Positions 1 through 11,425 of a DNA stretch of 64,000 nucleotides are shown one piece after another. The stretch spans positions 274,506 to 338,505 of the forward strand of contig OX393570.1 of the NCBI GenBank assembly GCA_947652115.1. The letters are read 5' to 3'. The notes under the pieces were generated by a model. The model saw only the letters and a program-made list of their open reading frames with translations. It searched no databases and was not told the DNA's origin. The position numbers were made by a program, and so were the translations under genes. Position 1 is the stretch's first letter, and each line of letters starts with the position of its first letter. Source of the stretch: Blastomussa wellsi (Eukaryota; Cnidaria; Anthozoa; Scleractinia; Plerogyridae).

Positions 1-2023
1 AAAACTCGTTCAAGCACTTTCCATGGTGTGATGTTTTTATTTCATAATCATACGTACTGAAATTTTTCCTTACTGAAAGGCGCGCGCTTGTTGCCCTCCA
101 CTGTGAAGTACTATCGTTCGTGTCTCTGATTGGACGAACGATGTATTTTTAGTCGTTCACTCAGTATGTATGAAATGAAATGATATACATAATTACAATT
201 AGTAAAATAAATTGTTATGGTGTCTTGACGCTTTAGTCGTTAAATAAGACTTGACTGAGGTTATCTAAGCCCCTTGCCTGCGGAGCTGACCAGCGAATAC
301 AGCGGGTCGGAGAGCGTATCGAAGCGTACTCGTATGGCGTACAAGAACGCAAAGAATGGCTGCAAATAATCAAGTTCCGCAGCTGAAACTGCTGCAACGT
401 TAAGCTTTCCTTGGTGACGCGTGTAGATTGCGGATCTGTCCTTTTATTTAAACCACTAGAGTGGTAAAACTGTTGTTAGGAATTTGTTCTCAAAGTAGTT
501 TGATTCTTGACCACGTGAACTAAAAATGTAAGCGATGATGCAATTTAACGGTATCTCCATCAACATGTAAACATCAGAATTTACATCCCACGGGCATTTC
601 AGTGACATTTACATGCAGTAATGGGTTGGGGCAGGGGCGCTGTACCACTGAAATCACATGTAGTGATCAAGTCACCCAAATAAACTTTGCTCACTCAAAC
701 GGGTTTCTATTTGTGACGTTTTATTAGAACACGCTCTCTTAATGTGTTTGTTACATGCGTGAAACTTGACCAGTTAGTGTGTAAATCTTTTTATTATATA
801 AACAGCAGTGAAATTCCAGGTGAGCTTTCGAGCGAAAACATGATATCTTCACATGTGAAGATATCACAGTTGCTATGGTTATACAATAAATCACGCCTTT
901 CACAGCAAAAGTGAAAAGGTTTGGAAGTTCATTGGTGTTTATATAATAAATAGAATATTACATGGCCGCTTGGAGATACGAAATTTCTCTTCGAGTGTTG
1001 GAAGATATTTCAACCCGGCATTTGATTGTACACAAAATAACTTAGGACAGAGGACAAGTACCAAGTGATCCCGAGCCCGCAGTTTTCGTTTCAATGTTGC
1101 TAAGCAACTAATCGCGCCGTGATGGCGCAGGGTGAAGGCGTCACCTTTCGTACTTCGGAGTACTTTCGAGCCTCGTGCTATTTTTTAAATTATTAGGCAA
1201 TAAAAATCCGTTACTTTACGAGGCTTCAACGAACATTTTACGAAACGGTACTTGTTCCCTGCAGTTGATTATTTATTGTGCAAAAAAAGATGTTAACTGG
1301 GCCACTGGTTTTTCAGTATATTTACTGTTTTGTGTAACCCTCATTAAATAAAGTTGATTATTATTATAACCCTCAACAATAAATTGTTAAACGTCTCCTC
1401 GAAATAAGTTAATTAAATAGGTTTCGCCCCGACGAAGGGCTAACGCTCGAAACGTCAGCTCTTGAATCTCTTTACGGTGGCCAATTCACGTTATCAACCT
1501 AGTTGATAAAACAAAATTATGTATTAAATACAGTGCGACGAATATTTCCGTAAAAATCGCATGGTTTACAATTGAATAAACGGCTTGTAAACACGTTGCA
1601 AATTTAACTCACTGTGTCTACTGAAATGATAAAATCTTGATGTTTAAGGCCAAAGTAAAAAAAAGTATGTAACAAATATTCAGGCCTCAATTGCTGTCGC
1701 AACAAAGATTACAGAAGTCAAGAAAGTGTGTGGCCGGACCATCTGAGAATCAGTTTACAGCCGTCGGTTGTCCTTAAAAATGCTGTATCGGCTTACCATT
1801 ATTTAAAAGTCAGTTTAATTTCATGTTTCTCTTCTCCTCGTGCAATTTTAACTGCTAAGCAAGTAGAAAACTCGAGGCGATAAAAAATAATCGGCTGCAC
1901 TTTCACCAGAATTTGGAACCCATGGTTGAGACGAGTACTGACGAGTTGGGTTTCATGCGCACAATCGTTCCAAACCCTGGCTTCTTGTCATCTAATGAAA
2001 TGTTGAGGCGGTTATTCCAGGAT
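1..2023. other. Intergenic DNA, no gene recognised
   Basis: No open frame here looks like a known protein. It holds a perfect 26-bp palindrome (841-866), a fragment of a tRNA-like SINE around 1110-1145, and one arm of a fold-back MITE family (1421-1520) that recurs at 13.6, 42.6 and 50.9 kb. It is downstream of the beta-galactosidase gene on the minus strand. Confidence 0.6.
1421..1520. mobile_element. Fold-back MITE family, single arm
   Basis: Right arm of the palindromic family: CGACGAAGGGCTAACGCTCG through GTTGATAAAACAAAATTAT. The left arm is lacking. Downstream of the beta-galactosidase gene. Confidence 0.8.
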
Positions 2024-5000
2024 TTATTCTTTATAAATTGGCGATGTTGTAAACGACACTTCTGCTGAAGTCTTGTATAAACTATGAAGCTCAAAAATTA
2101 TCAGCTGAAAACAAGAAAAGAGACCTTATTAAACGTCAACATATTTGGTATGAATGCTCAACGAAAAAGACGTTTTATCACAAAGCAGACAACATTGGCC
2201 TTCATTTTCGACTGGAAACGCGAAACTCTTAGCGCTTGTAAAATCGAACCTTTTAGTCGAAAACAATAGCATCCTACTCTGCATTTCTAAAGCTTCAGTT
2301 CAGAAAATATACTTATTTTGCTGGGTTTTTGTCAAACCTCCGACCAAAGAGCAGTTTCATTGCCGAGTAGATTGACGATAAAGCGCAGAAAAATGTCCCA
2401 TTTCTTAATCGGTGATGCGGTACCGTACTTACTTCATTTTCTCCTTTCTGTAACCATGGTGATGGCACATACAGTGTCTGTTGAGGGCCCTTTATCCAGT
2501 ACCTTCCCAGGTTATGTCCATTAATAAAACACACGCCTTTGTTCCATTTTTCCATGTTCAGAAAAGTGTCCTTAGGCTCTTCGTGGACTTGAAAGGCTCC
2601 CTTGTACAATACTGGACCTCCTTGTATTTTACCTGGCATATCTTTCCATTTTCCTTGTTCTTTGATTCTGCAAAAATTGGTTATATCAAATACTTATATT
2701 AAGTAGATTCGACACTGCCCCATCCCCAGGCACCGGTCGGTCTCAGCAAAACGCGCATTATCAATCCCACAGTTTTCTCAATTTAAAATCAATCCACCAG
2801 CCAAAACCACCTTTGAATTGCATTTGTTAAAATCAAAAAGCCAGTTTCTTCATTGCACCTCCAGGAGGGTGGAAAATATACATACTATCACCAGCACACT
2901 TTATCTCAAGACATTTCAGTGTTCAAAGTAAGAGCACAGTTATAGTTCGCTTATTCCTTTCTTCTCTCTAAAATATCTCTAAGTATTACGATGTTCGACC
3001 ACAAGGCAAGGATGACTGAGAAGCATTACCTTGACATGGTATGCGGCTTAAACTCAAGTGGGTACATTCGCCATTTGTCGTGACTTTGACCATCAATTTT
3101 CACTTCACCGCTGATTCCTGGAAGTTAATAACTGACATAAGTTATTCACAAATGAAGAAAATGTTAATGGCAAAGAAAAGTTTCAGTTGCATGTGGTATC
3201 AAGGAAACCGAACCTTAGTACAAATGATCAACTGTATTTGTCTTGAAACCTTTATCGCCACTTGCAACTTCAATTAGTGTACTTGGTAATGTTACCTTTT
3301 CGTAGTTTTTTCCTTTCCCATGCAATGTTTGTTCGACCCATGTTTTCCACCAAGATCTCCAGAATGTGATTCTTTAACATAGGTAATTTTACATCCAACT
3401 GGGCCAGATTTTCATGCACTTTCACCTGGAGAGGGCTTTTGTACTCCAAACTTGCATCATATGTATGAACCAATACAGAATCTAAAAACATCTGGCAAGG
3501 AACGTTGCAGAACCCGACTTTAACTTTTATTCCACAAATATGAATCAGTAGCTTTCACAATTAACAGTTACAAAATGAGCGATACCTGCGCTCTGTCCAA
3601 AACTTGCTCCATAACAATTTCTTTTGGAACACGAGGTAATTCTGTCTGATAAAGAATGAAGCCATATCCCTGGCCACCGTTATTGTTGATTGGCAGTTGT
3701 TCCATGGGCATCACATGATCGCTGAAGACTGGGGCCTGAATTTAAAAAGGCAGAAGTCAAATTGATCATGTTATGACATAATCCATGGACTTCAATTATC
3801 TGCTAAATATCTTGCTTTATACTTGGCAATCATAAGAAACATTTATTTCTTACAATGTTGCAAAAACTGTTGTGGAGTACTGCCAGGAAAATATGCTTTC
3901 CTTCTATGCTCAAAATGTGGTTGGCGTTTTCTCCGTCTTCACTGTGTTTAGGTCACTTAAAAGACATCACTTTGCATGGTCTTTAACCCACCCGGAAGTG
4001 AAATTTGACAATTAAAGAGCTACGTCACAGTTCGTGCATTTTGAAAAATTTAGCCTAATTTTTTTCAAAATCATCATTTGCAATCCATCTCAATCCTCTC
4101 CATCCTTGACCATCTATGTTCATTTTTCATTTATTATCAATTATTTTTTTTTTCTTCCTTAGTAAACTATTAGTTTTAGGTTTCCTACATTTTAAGGGTA
4201 ATTTGGTTCACTGCAAAAAAATAACTCAAAATATCGTGACGTAGCTCCTTTAAATACATGGCTAAAATTTGGTAAAGAAAACTTAGGACGTCACTTAGAT
4301 CAATATTTACATTAGGATCACATAAAGATTCCATCAAGCAAACACCTGAGAGCTTTAAATCAAAGCTGGATTGTCCACTTACATGATAATGGAGCAGTTG
4401 GGTGAGTGACATATACTGCTGAATTGAAACTTTTCCTGTTGGGAGGCAAAAGAAGAATTCACCAATTTGTACTACGTTTTATACAGCAATTCCTTTAACA
4501 TTTAAGGCTTGGAGAAAAAGCTATGAGGTTACTATCAAGTTCAATGACTAATTGCAGCTGTATTGGAAGTCCACACTCCACAACCTTCAGCCAAGCATTT
4601 ATCCATTCATTCCTTCCAATCAGTCTTTTCACTAATGATATTACAAGTATCCACCTTGAGGAAGGTGCAGGTAGAAGGACGACAATACAGAACATTGCTG
4701 TACAATGAGTTCCACAAAAACAGACCCTGTACATTCTAATCTCAATACATGCATATTGGCCGTCCCTTACCATAATCCATTTTTTGTGAATTTTCTGGTA
4801 ATTTCTTGGGAACTGGTGAGCAAGTCAAGGATGAACACAGCATTTGTATTAAATTTAACAACATTTTAAATTTTACCTGGTAAATTACATTTCATCATAA
4901 CTGAAGCACATTTTAACATTCAGAAATAAAACTATTCTTTGCTGAGGTTTGAGAATGATGAGAGGCATGGTGGTCGAATGGACCCAGGTTCAGCAGATCC

Positions 5001-8000
5001 AGGTTTGACTCCTGGCCGGGTCACTGCATTGTGTTCTTGAGCAAGACACTTTAGTCTCACAGTGCCTCTCTTCACCCAGGTGTATAAATGGGTACCAGCA
5101 AATTTTATGCTCAGGGGTAACCCTGCAATACTTTCAGTTCCTTATTGCTACAGAAACCTGGACAAGCTCTGGCCTGATGCACCACTAGGCTTGTATGCTG
5201 ACTTTACCAAATATTTAATGTTAATATAAGATGAACACAGACTTCCTAAAACACGTCCACAATGCTTAACCAAAGCCAATACATCTTGCACATATTTGGT
5301 TTAACAAAAAATGTTGAAAAAAAACAGAATGAGATAACAACTGATTCAGTTGTTTATTAACTTACAAGTGGTTTGTGGAAAATACTGTTTAATGACAGCT
5401 TTTATGGAGTGATATTTTGTTGTCATATCTCCAGCTTCTGATAAAGGTGAATCATAGTCTAAAACAAGCAAAAAATACACAGTATGAAGTGAACAAATAC
5501 ACTAGCCCATTTCCGAGATGCTTTTTATTCTGGAAATAAGTACATCACTTACAGCATCTTGACCATGATTCCAACATCCAAAAAATTGACATTTGCAACA
5601 TAACTGCTCTATTTTTACTATATTGCACACATACCATATGACGTTGTCACTGGTACAAGGTCATTTGCACCATTCATAAAGCCAAAATTTGTCCCCCCTA
5701 AAAATGAAAAAAATGTGTTAAGTATTAAAAATAAAAGCCTATGTACAACAGAATAATTTTGGCATTAATAATTGAAAAAGTGATGGTTAATGACAGACAT
5801 CAAAATAATTAATAAAAGAACTTCTCTTAATATGTTGTGAACATGAAATAATAGTGTTTTAATTGGAAGGTGTAAACAGTTGTCCGGACATTCTGTTCGA
5901 CCACAGTTGGCATTTCATTGGACATTGGAAAATTGTCTGGCTGTTATTTGCAGCCCTGCATCCACTCCTGCCAGTAAAAGGGTACCAGGCAGTACTCCCT
6001 TATAGTAGTGGAGAGGGACAGAAGCACAGGGGAATGGGAGGGGGGAGGGAGGGGACAGAGGGGTGTAGGAGGCAGAAGAAGATAGAGTGGGAAGGATTCC
6101 TACTTCACAGGCAGCAGATAGCACGAGAAATAGAATGTTATTGAGATCCAGGGTTGGAATACATTCTAAGTGTACACATTGTAAGTACATTGAACTTGCA
6201 TTCAAACAACACACCAGCACAAAGAGATTGAGTTACAGAGCTTAAACAAACCATGAAACATGTAGAGGTTGACAGATGCTCCAAACGTGAGAATTTCCTT
6301 CATGGTATCAGCCACTGCTTTAGCACCCTTGACATGATGTGGTCCACCCCACTGATCAAACCACCCTAACCAGTATTCTGTTACCATAGCAGGTTTATCT
6401 GGCTTCATAGATTGAATTAAAAAATAGAAAACACTTATTATAAACATAGTCAAATTTATATTCATTTGTCATTTGGGCTTAAAATTAAATTACAGTAAAA
6501 GATTCAACATACAGTGTACATTAACTTAGTAGCTTTGTCAACTGTCTATTACCTGTATTTCCTTTAACAGTTCCAGCTTTAGCTTTGCATCTTCTTCAAC
6601 TCCAAAGTTGATTGTTCTTAGCACTAACAAAAGCATTAAAAAAAAGAATAAAAAAATATACTCATTGTGTGACTATGTGAAAACCATGAACATCTGAAAA
6701 ATTTCAGGAATGTTGATTCTGTGTATGTAGTGACCAATCACAATTAAGTTCAGGGCTTGTGTGCAAACCTCAAAACCACAAAAAAATTAATATGATTGCT
6801 GTTTTGCGGTTTAGTTTTCTCATCAATTGGCTTTTTCCTTGTAACACAACAACATTCCATAAAATATTTCTGGTGTTCATGGTTTTTCATAGTTTCCCAG
6901 TAACTACAACATTTTGGTATCAAATGACTGTGCATTTTTTAAAAAGTACACCATCAGCATCTGTACATTACATTCTATTTAAAATTGACATACCATTTTG
7001 CAATGAAAGATGGTCTTTATCCAGTCCCAAATAATTATCTGACGTAAAAAGCAATTCTGTTATACCTTCTTCAATCATTAACTGTAATTAAAAAAAGCAG
7101 CAGTGAGAGTTTGACCCAAAGCCTAAGTGGCGCTAATCTCCGGTTTCCATAGCATGAAGCGACTAGGAGTATTTCTACTCCCCCCTGGATGGGATGCTAG
7201 TCCATCGCAGGGTTACCCCCCAGCAGTAAATTCGCTGGTACCCATTTATACACCTGGGTGGAGAGAGGCACTGTGAGAGTAAAGTGTTTTGCCCAAGAAC
7301 ACAACACAATGTCCCCGGCCAGGGCTCGAACCCGGACCGCTCGATCCGGAGACAAGCGCACTAACCATTAGGCCACCGTGCCTCAAACTTGAACCAAAGT
7401 ATGAAACACCAAACCACTACTTTATTACCATGTATAAAAAACTTTCAGTGCAAATCAGACTCTGATTTTTTGTCGTCACATTTCTATAGGCCCCTTACAG
7501 GAGAGCAGGTTTGAAGTTTAATATAAAAAGTCGCAAATATTATGAAGTTGAAAATACTAAAATTGCAGTCAGGGGTGGACATCAGAAGATAAAATTTGTG
7601 CTTGACAGTGACTCTTGTTAACGCTGGAACAACGTTAATAAAAACTTTAAAGACGTTTCGACCAAACAACTTCGGCCTTCATCAGGTTTTTCAAAAAGCC
7701 AACTGAGTAACGGCTTTCTAACAGTTCACAAAGCTGCGTGTGCTACCCAGCAAAGCATAATGAACGGCCGCTGTGTGTGTTTACGCGAGGGATTTGTAAA
7801 CATCCGGGATGTCAATATGTCCGTTTCCCGCGTTGCTGTCTCTCTTGTTTCCAAGGCTCTGTTATGAAGTTGCACAACTTGGTAATATTCAGCTCTACAT
7901 CTTCTGGAATCTGTCAGACTCTAAAATCCATTTCACAGATCAATCTAGCTCCTTCAAAAGTTGGACAACACATGTCTTTCAAAGTTATAAATTGGAGGAT

Positions 8001-11000
8001 CAGCACAGCTAGTAATGGGACACCAAATCTGCACTACATATCTGAGTGCTGCCAGAATTTTTTTCATATTGAAACATGTTTACAACTAAACATGCTGTGC
8101 CTACTTAACTATGTTGTGCAGATTCAAAATTTACTTACAGTTTACCGTTAGGTAGTAGTACCAACCGTTTTGAGATGTTGTAGATATGTGACATCTGCAG
8201 CAGGATAGCTTCCGTACTCATTTTCTATCTGAAATGCTATGATTGGACCACCCTTGGAATGCTAAAAACAGGTGAACAAAATAGCAAAATAATGCCAGAT
8301 TTGTACTGCTTTGAGCTTTTGAAACTTTCCATGACCTTTTCCATGACTTCTCTAAGTTTTCCATGATGTAAATTTGACCATTTTCTTTTAAGTTTCATTT
8401 TGGGCACGTTTTCACCATTTTCTTCACAAATTATTTTAATTTTTAGTTTGTACTTTTTTAATTGACATGATTTACCATGATTTTTCATGACCCACACTTA
8501 AATTCCAAGACTTTCAACGACTGGAAAATGACATTCTAAATTTCATGACTTTCCGGGTTTTCCATTACCCATTATGACCCCTGGATACACCAGGTGTGTT
8601 CCCTTTCCTTCTGGACAGCACTTTTCATTTGTAATTTTCATATCATTTCATATCATTCGTCACTCACCCCTCCTTGCACTATGGCAGTGTTGGTGGCCAC
8701 ATGGCACATGGGAGAAATACTCCCTACCACTCTCTATACACATAATTATGTGTATGGTAATATAATAGTCAATCCTGGGAATATTTATTAAAGACAAGCT
8801 CTTCTACATTACCTGTAATGGAACAACAATTGGCAGAAGCTTTTTGAAAAACTGATCACCAGCCTGGACAAATGGGGGATACATTGATCTTGGTTCCATG
8901 TGAGGATCATTTAGCAGCCAGCTTTGAGTTCAGAGAAAGAAAAAAATCACTTTAGTTAGAAGCTTTTTAACTGAACACTCCTCCATTTTCTCCTCCTTCC
9001 AAGGTGGCAGGTGCTTGCTATTGATAGGTGAAAGGTAAAGTTTGGGATGCTAGTCCATCACAGGGTTTTCCCAGCATTAAATTTGCTGGTAGCCATTTAA
9101 ATACACCTGGGTTGAAAGATGCACTAGAGAGTAAAGAATTTTGCTACAGAACCCAATGGCCAGGGCTCAAACATGAATTGCTCGATCTTGATTCAAGTGC
9201 CATAATCATTGAGCCACCATGCCACTCACTGTTATTCTGATAGCAAGAGCTTATATATATAATTATCTACATTGCGGGAATTGGGATTACTGTCTAGATA
9301 CCAAGTAAGGTCAGGGCTGTCTGTGATGTCTGTTTGCCAATGAGGGAAAAGACTGCTAGATCTTTTAAAAAACAGTTTTGGAATATACCACTAAATATAC
9401 CTATATCCCAATTAAAAATAATATTATTTTGTTTTCTCACCTTGGCAGTCCTCCAAAGTCCCACTCAGAACAAATGTAGGGTCCTGGTCTCAAAATAACA
9501 TACAATCCCAACTCTTGTGCTAACTCTATAAAAGCCCTCAAGAACAAAATAACATACAATCCCAACTCTTGTGCTAACTCTATAAAAGCCCTCAAGAACA
9601 AAATAACATACAATCCCAACTCTTGTGCTAACTCTATAAAAGCCCTAAAGAACAAAATAACATACAATCCCAACTCTTGTGCTAACTCTATAAAAGCCCT
9701 AAAGAACAAAATAACATACAATCCCAACTCTTGTGCTAACTCTATAAAGCCCTAAAGTAAAACACAAGTTGCTGCTTTCGGTGGACACATAAATGAACAG
9801 GTGTGAAATGGTAGAAACATGAAAAGGATACATTACACTATGGAGGAGTTTTAAACAGGAACATATCGACAGACATTCGCTACTAACAGTTCTATTTAGT
9901 GCTATTGAGATTGAAACCTGATTTTGTATTTGGAATTTCAATATTCAGACTAACAGTCTCCTATAACCAGTATTCATTTATAGAGAAACAACAAGAAACA
10001 GAAGATCCAAGCATATTGTAGGAACATACAGAATGGAGAACTTGAACTGCAGCTGACTGCTGAATGTAGGAACAGGGATGGCGCAGTGGTGAGAGCACTC
10101 GCCTCCCACTGCTGTGGCCCATGTTCGATCCCTAGACCTGGTGTCATATGTGGGTTCAGTTTGTTGTTGATTCTCGTCCTTGCTCCAAGGGTTTTTCTCC
10201 CCTTTCTCCAGTTTTTCTCCCTCCACAAAAGCAAACACTTCTAAATTTCAATTTGATCAAGAATTCGAGGGCCACAGGTTTATTAGTCGACAGACTATTA
10301 TGTGCTACCCTCATTAAACAAAGATGATTCGATTTGATAATTTCGGACTGCTTTACACTAAATACAAATTCTCTCACTTGATGTCCAAGTTTCCATCAAA
10401 CTTAAATTCACCCTTTACTTCTTCATGTAAGTTCCATGCAACATAACTGTAAGGAAACAGTACAAATTAAGACTGCTAAATGATAAATGGACCAATTTAT
10501 GGACAACAAAATGTTATCGACAACTATTTGTGTCCAATGCAAGCATTCCACACACTGGGGTGTTAGCTGTTGATGTCTTAAGTCAGGCCAACGAGAGCTT
10601 GGGAACTAACATTTAGTACGCATGCTCAGTTGCAATAGCTGTCGACAACTAAACCAATGAATTCCACACACGGGAGAGAACAGGAAAAACGGTCAAAAAT
10701 GTCGCTGTTAGTTGTCGACAACTAAAGCAGTTTCCCTTTTGTAAAGGGAAACTGCTTAGTTGTCAACAACTTACAATTTTCGCATTTAGTTGTCGACAAC
10801 TCGTCTCACAGACGACGTTTTTCGGTTGTTGACGACATTTAGTTGTTGATAAAAAATAGTTTTCGACAACTAATCGCCTCATCTGTGGAGGCCCTAAAAC
10901 TGGTTTTTGCTCAAAAAACATTATGCAATTCAGATCTCAAGTTCACATACAAATAATAATGCAAAAAACACAAACATCCCGAGGCGGTGTCCCTTAAAAT

Positions 11001-11425
11001 AGCTTATCCAGCAACTGGCTCCAACTACTACAATAGGTTGGTGTACGCCTCAAAAGTTGATTTACTCACGTTTCAACGGTATTAAATCCCATGGCTGCGA
11101 GTTTCAAAAGCCTATCTCTCCAATACTCTGGGACCACTCTAAAGTAATGTACTGCCCCACTGAGGATTCGAAAACGTTCCCCGTCAAGAAGAAATTCCTT
11201 GTCTCCAAAAGTTAAGCTTGGCCCGGACACTTGAGATCTTCTTTCCTCTGCATGCGCTGCTTTGTCAGTAATAATTATTGAATCGAAATCTCTACTCTTA
11301 CTTGTTCTTTGGAGAAGCAAATAACCCACCAAACATATGATAGCAATTAGTAGCAGAAGCAGTTGTTGTTTGCTGATCGGTGGTAACCGGAAGGTAAAAA
11401 TTCGCATTTTGATCAACGCATGCAA
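2024..11425 (-). CDS. GLB1L: Beta-galactosidase-1-like protein (GH35), 17 exons
   Basis: Glycosyl hydrolase family 35 enzyme predicted to cleave terminal beta-galactose. Exons (5' to 3'): 11425-11070, 10446-10378, 9536-9441, 8921-8813, 8261-8166, 7081-6994, 6623-6553, 6402-6252, 5697-5635, 5458-5366, 4812-4771, 4435-4383, 3735-3586, 3491-3296, 3117-3030, 2667-2433, 2104-2024. All junctions are GT-AG and phases agree, giving 678 residues. Residues about 21-38 form one hydrophobic segment, so a signal-anchor or long signal peptide is likely. The acid/base glutamate is E225 in IENEYGS and the nucleophile E304 in [10 protein letters not shown]. The C-terminal beta domain carries [14 protein letters not shown]. 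It is closest to vertebrate GLB1L2/GLB1L3 as I remember them; exact orthology is unsettled. The third exon has several competing acceptors because of a 54-bp repeat; the shortest form is listed. ATG 11407 is an alternative start. Confidence 0.93.
4965..5212 (+). mobile_element. tRNA-derived SINE (family 1)
   Basis: The element starts with a tRNA-like head containing a diverged A box (GTGGTCGAATGG) and a B box (GGTTTGACTCC), followed by a body shared with the copies at 7124-7384 and 41881-42028 (ACCCAGGTGTATAAATGGG). It lies in an intron of the beta-galactosidase gene, opposite to its transcription. Diverged from the 7.1-kb copy. Confidence 0.8.
6716..6892 (+). repeat. Interspersed repeat, shared with 26806-26966
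   Basis: Begins GTAGTGACCAATCACAAT and ends near TTTCTGGTGTTCATGG; the same ends and order occur in the first RFC4 intron at 26806-26966. The internal AAACCACAAA / GCGGTTTAGTTTT segments form an imperfect hairpin. Non-coding. Confidence 0.7.
7124..7384 (-). mobile_element. tRNA-derived SINE (family 1), well preserved
   Basis: Read on the minus strand it opens GAGGCACGGTGGCCTAATGG, a clear A box, followed by B box GGTTCGAGCCC, then the family body. This is the best copy in the window and probably the most recent. It sits between the exons at 6994-7081 and 8166-8261 in the same orientation as the host gene. Confidence 0.85.
9043..9232 (-). mobile_element. tRNA-derived SINE (family 1), decayed copy
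   Basis: The body (GGGATGCTAGTCCATCACAG on the plus strand, then the ACACCTGGGT block) and tRNA-like head (GAGCCACCATGCC) match the 7.1-kb copy, with many substitutions and small deletions. Intronic in the beta-galactosidase gene. Confidence 0.75.
9491..9760 (-). repeat. 54-bp tandem repeat duplicating a coding exon start and its acceptor
   Basis: Five near-identical copies of a 54-bp unit cover the start of the third exon of the beta-galactosidase gene. Each unit encodes 18 residues beginning [14 protein letters not shown], in frame with the exon, and contains an acceptor-like pyrimidine tract plus AG. Two copies have TTTAG and two TTGAG before the exon start; the outermost copy also has TTTAG but lost one T, which would put a stop codon right after that junction. 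Confidence 0.95.
10070..10335 (+). mobile_element. tRNA-derived SINE (family 2)
   Basis: A second SINE type: A box region GATGGCGCAGTGGTGAGAGC, B box GTTCGATCCC, then a pyrimidine-rich body (GGGTTTTTCTCCCC) and a 3' end with CCCTCATTAAACAAAGATGA. Similar 3' end sequence (CCTCATTAAATAAAG) occurs near 1340, and the A-box core GATGGCGCAG near 1120. Intronic in the beta-galactosidase gene. Confidence 0.75.
10500..10885. mobile_element. Palindrome-rich element with TTGTCGACAA motifs
   Basis: This intronic stretch contains many copies or near copies of AGTTGTCGACAACT, itself a palindrome, in both orientations, plus a strong hairpin at about 10727-10764 (AAGCAGTTTCCCTTT / AAAGGGAAACTGCTT). Half-repeats GAATTCCACACACGGG and CATTCCACACACTGGG recur 120 bp apart. 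It looks like a non-autonomous DNA transposon; I cannot name the family. Confidence 0.5.

Noticed and set aside
1..16. Match to the BEL/Pao LTR (AAACTCGTTCAAGC)
   Set aside because: Only about 14 bases agree and the sequence diverges at once on the right; the left side is outside the window, so a decayed LTR cannot be shown.
7124..7384. Functional tRNA gene
   Set aside because: The A and B boxes are present but the head does not fold into a convincing cloverleaf and continues into the SINE body.
7620..7690. Another copy of the fold-back MITE (GACGTTTCGACC...TTCATCAGG)
   Set aside because: It shares only the ACGTTTCGA word with the family; the arms do not match.
7738..8151. 137-codon plus-strand frame
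   Set aside because: It lies in a beta-galactosidase intron, has no recognisable domain, and its composition is that of random AT-rich DNA.
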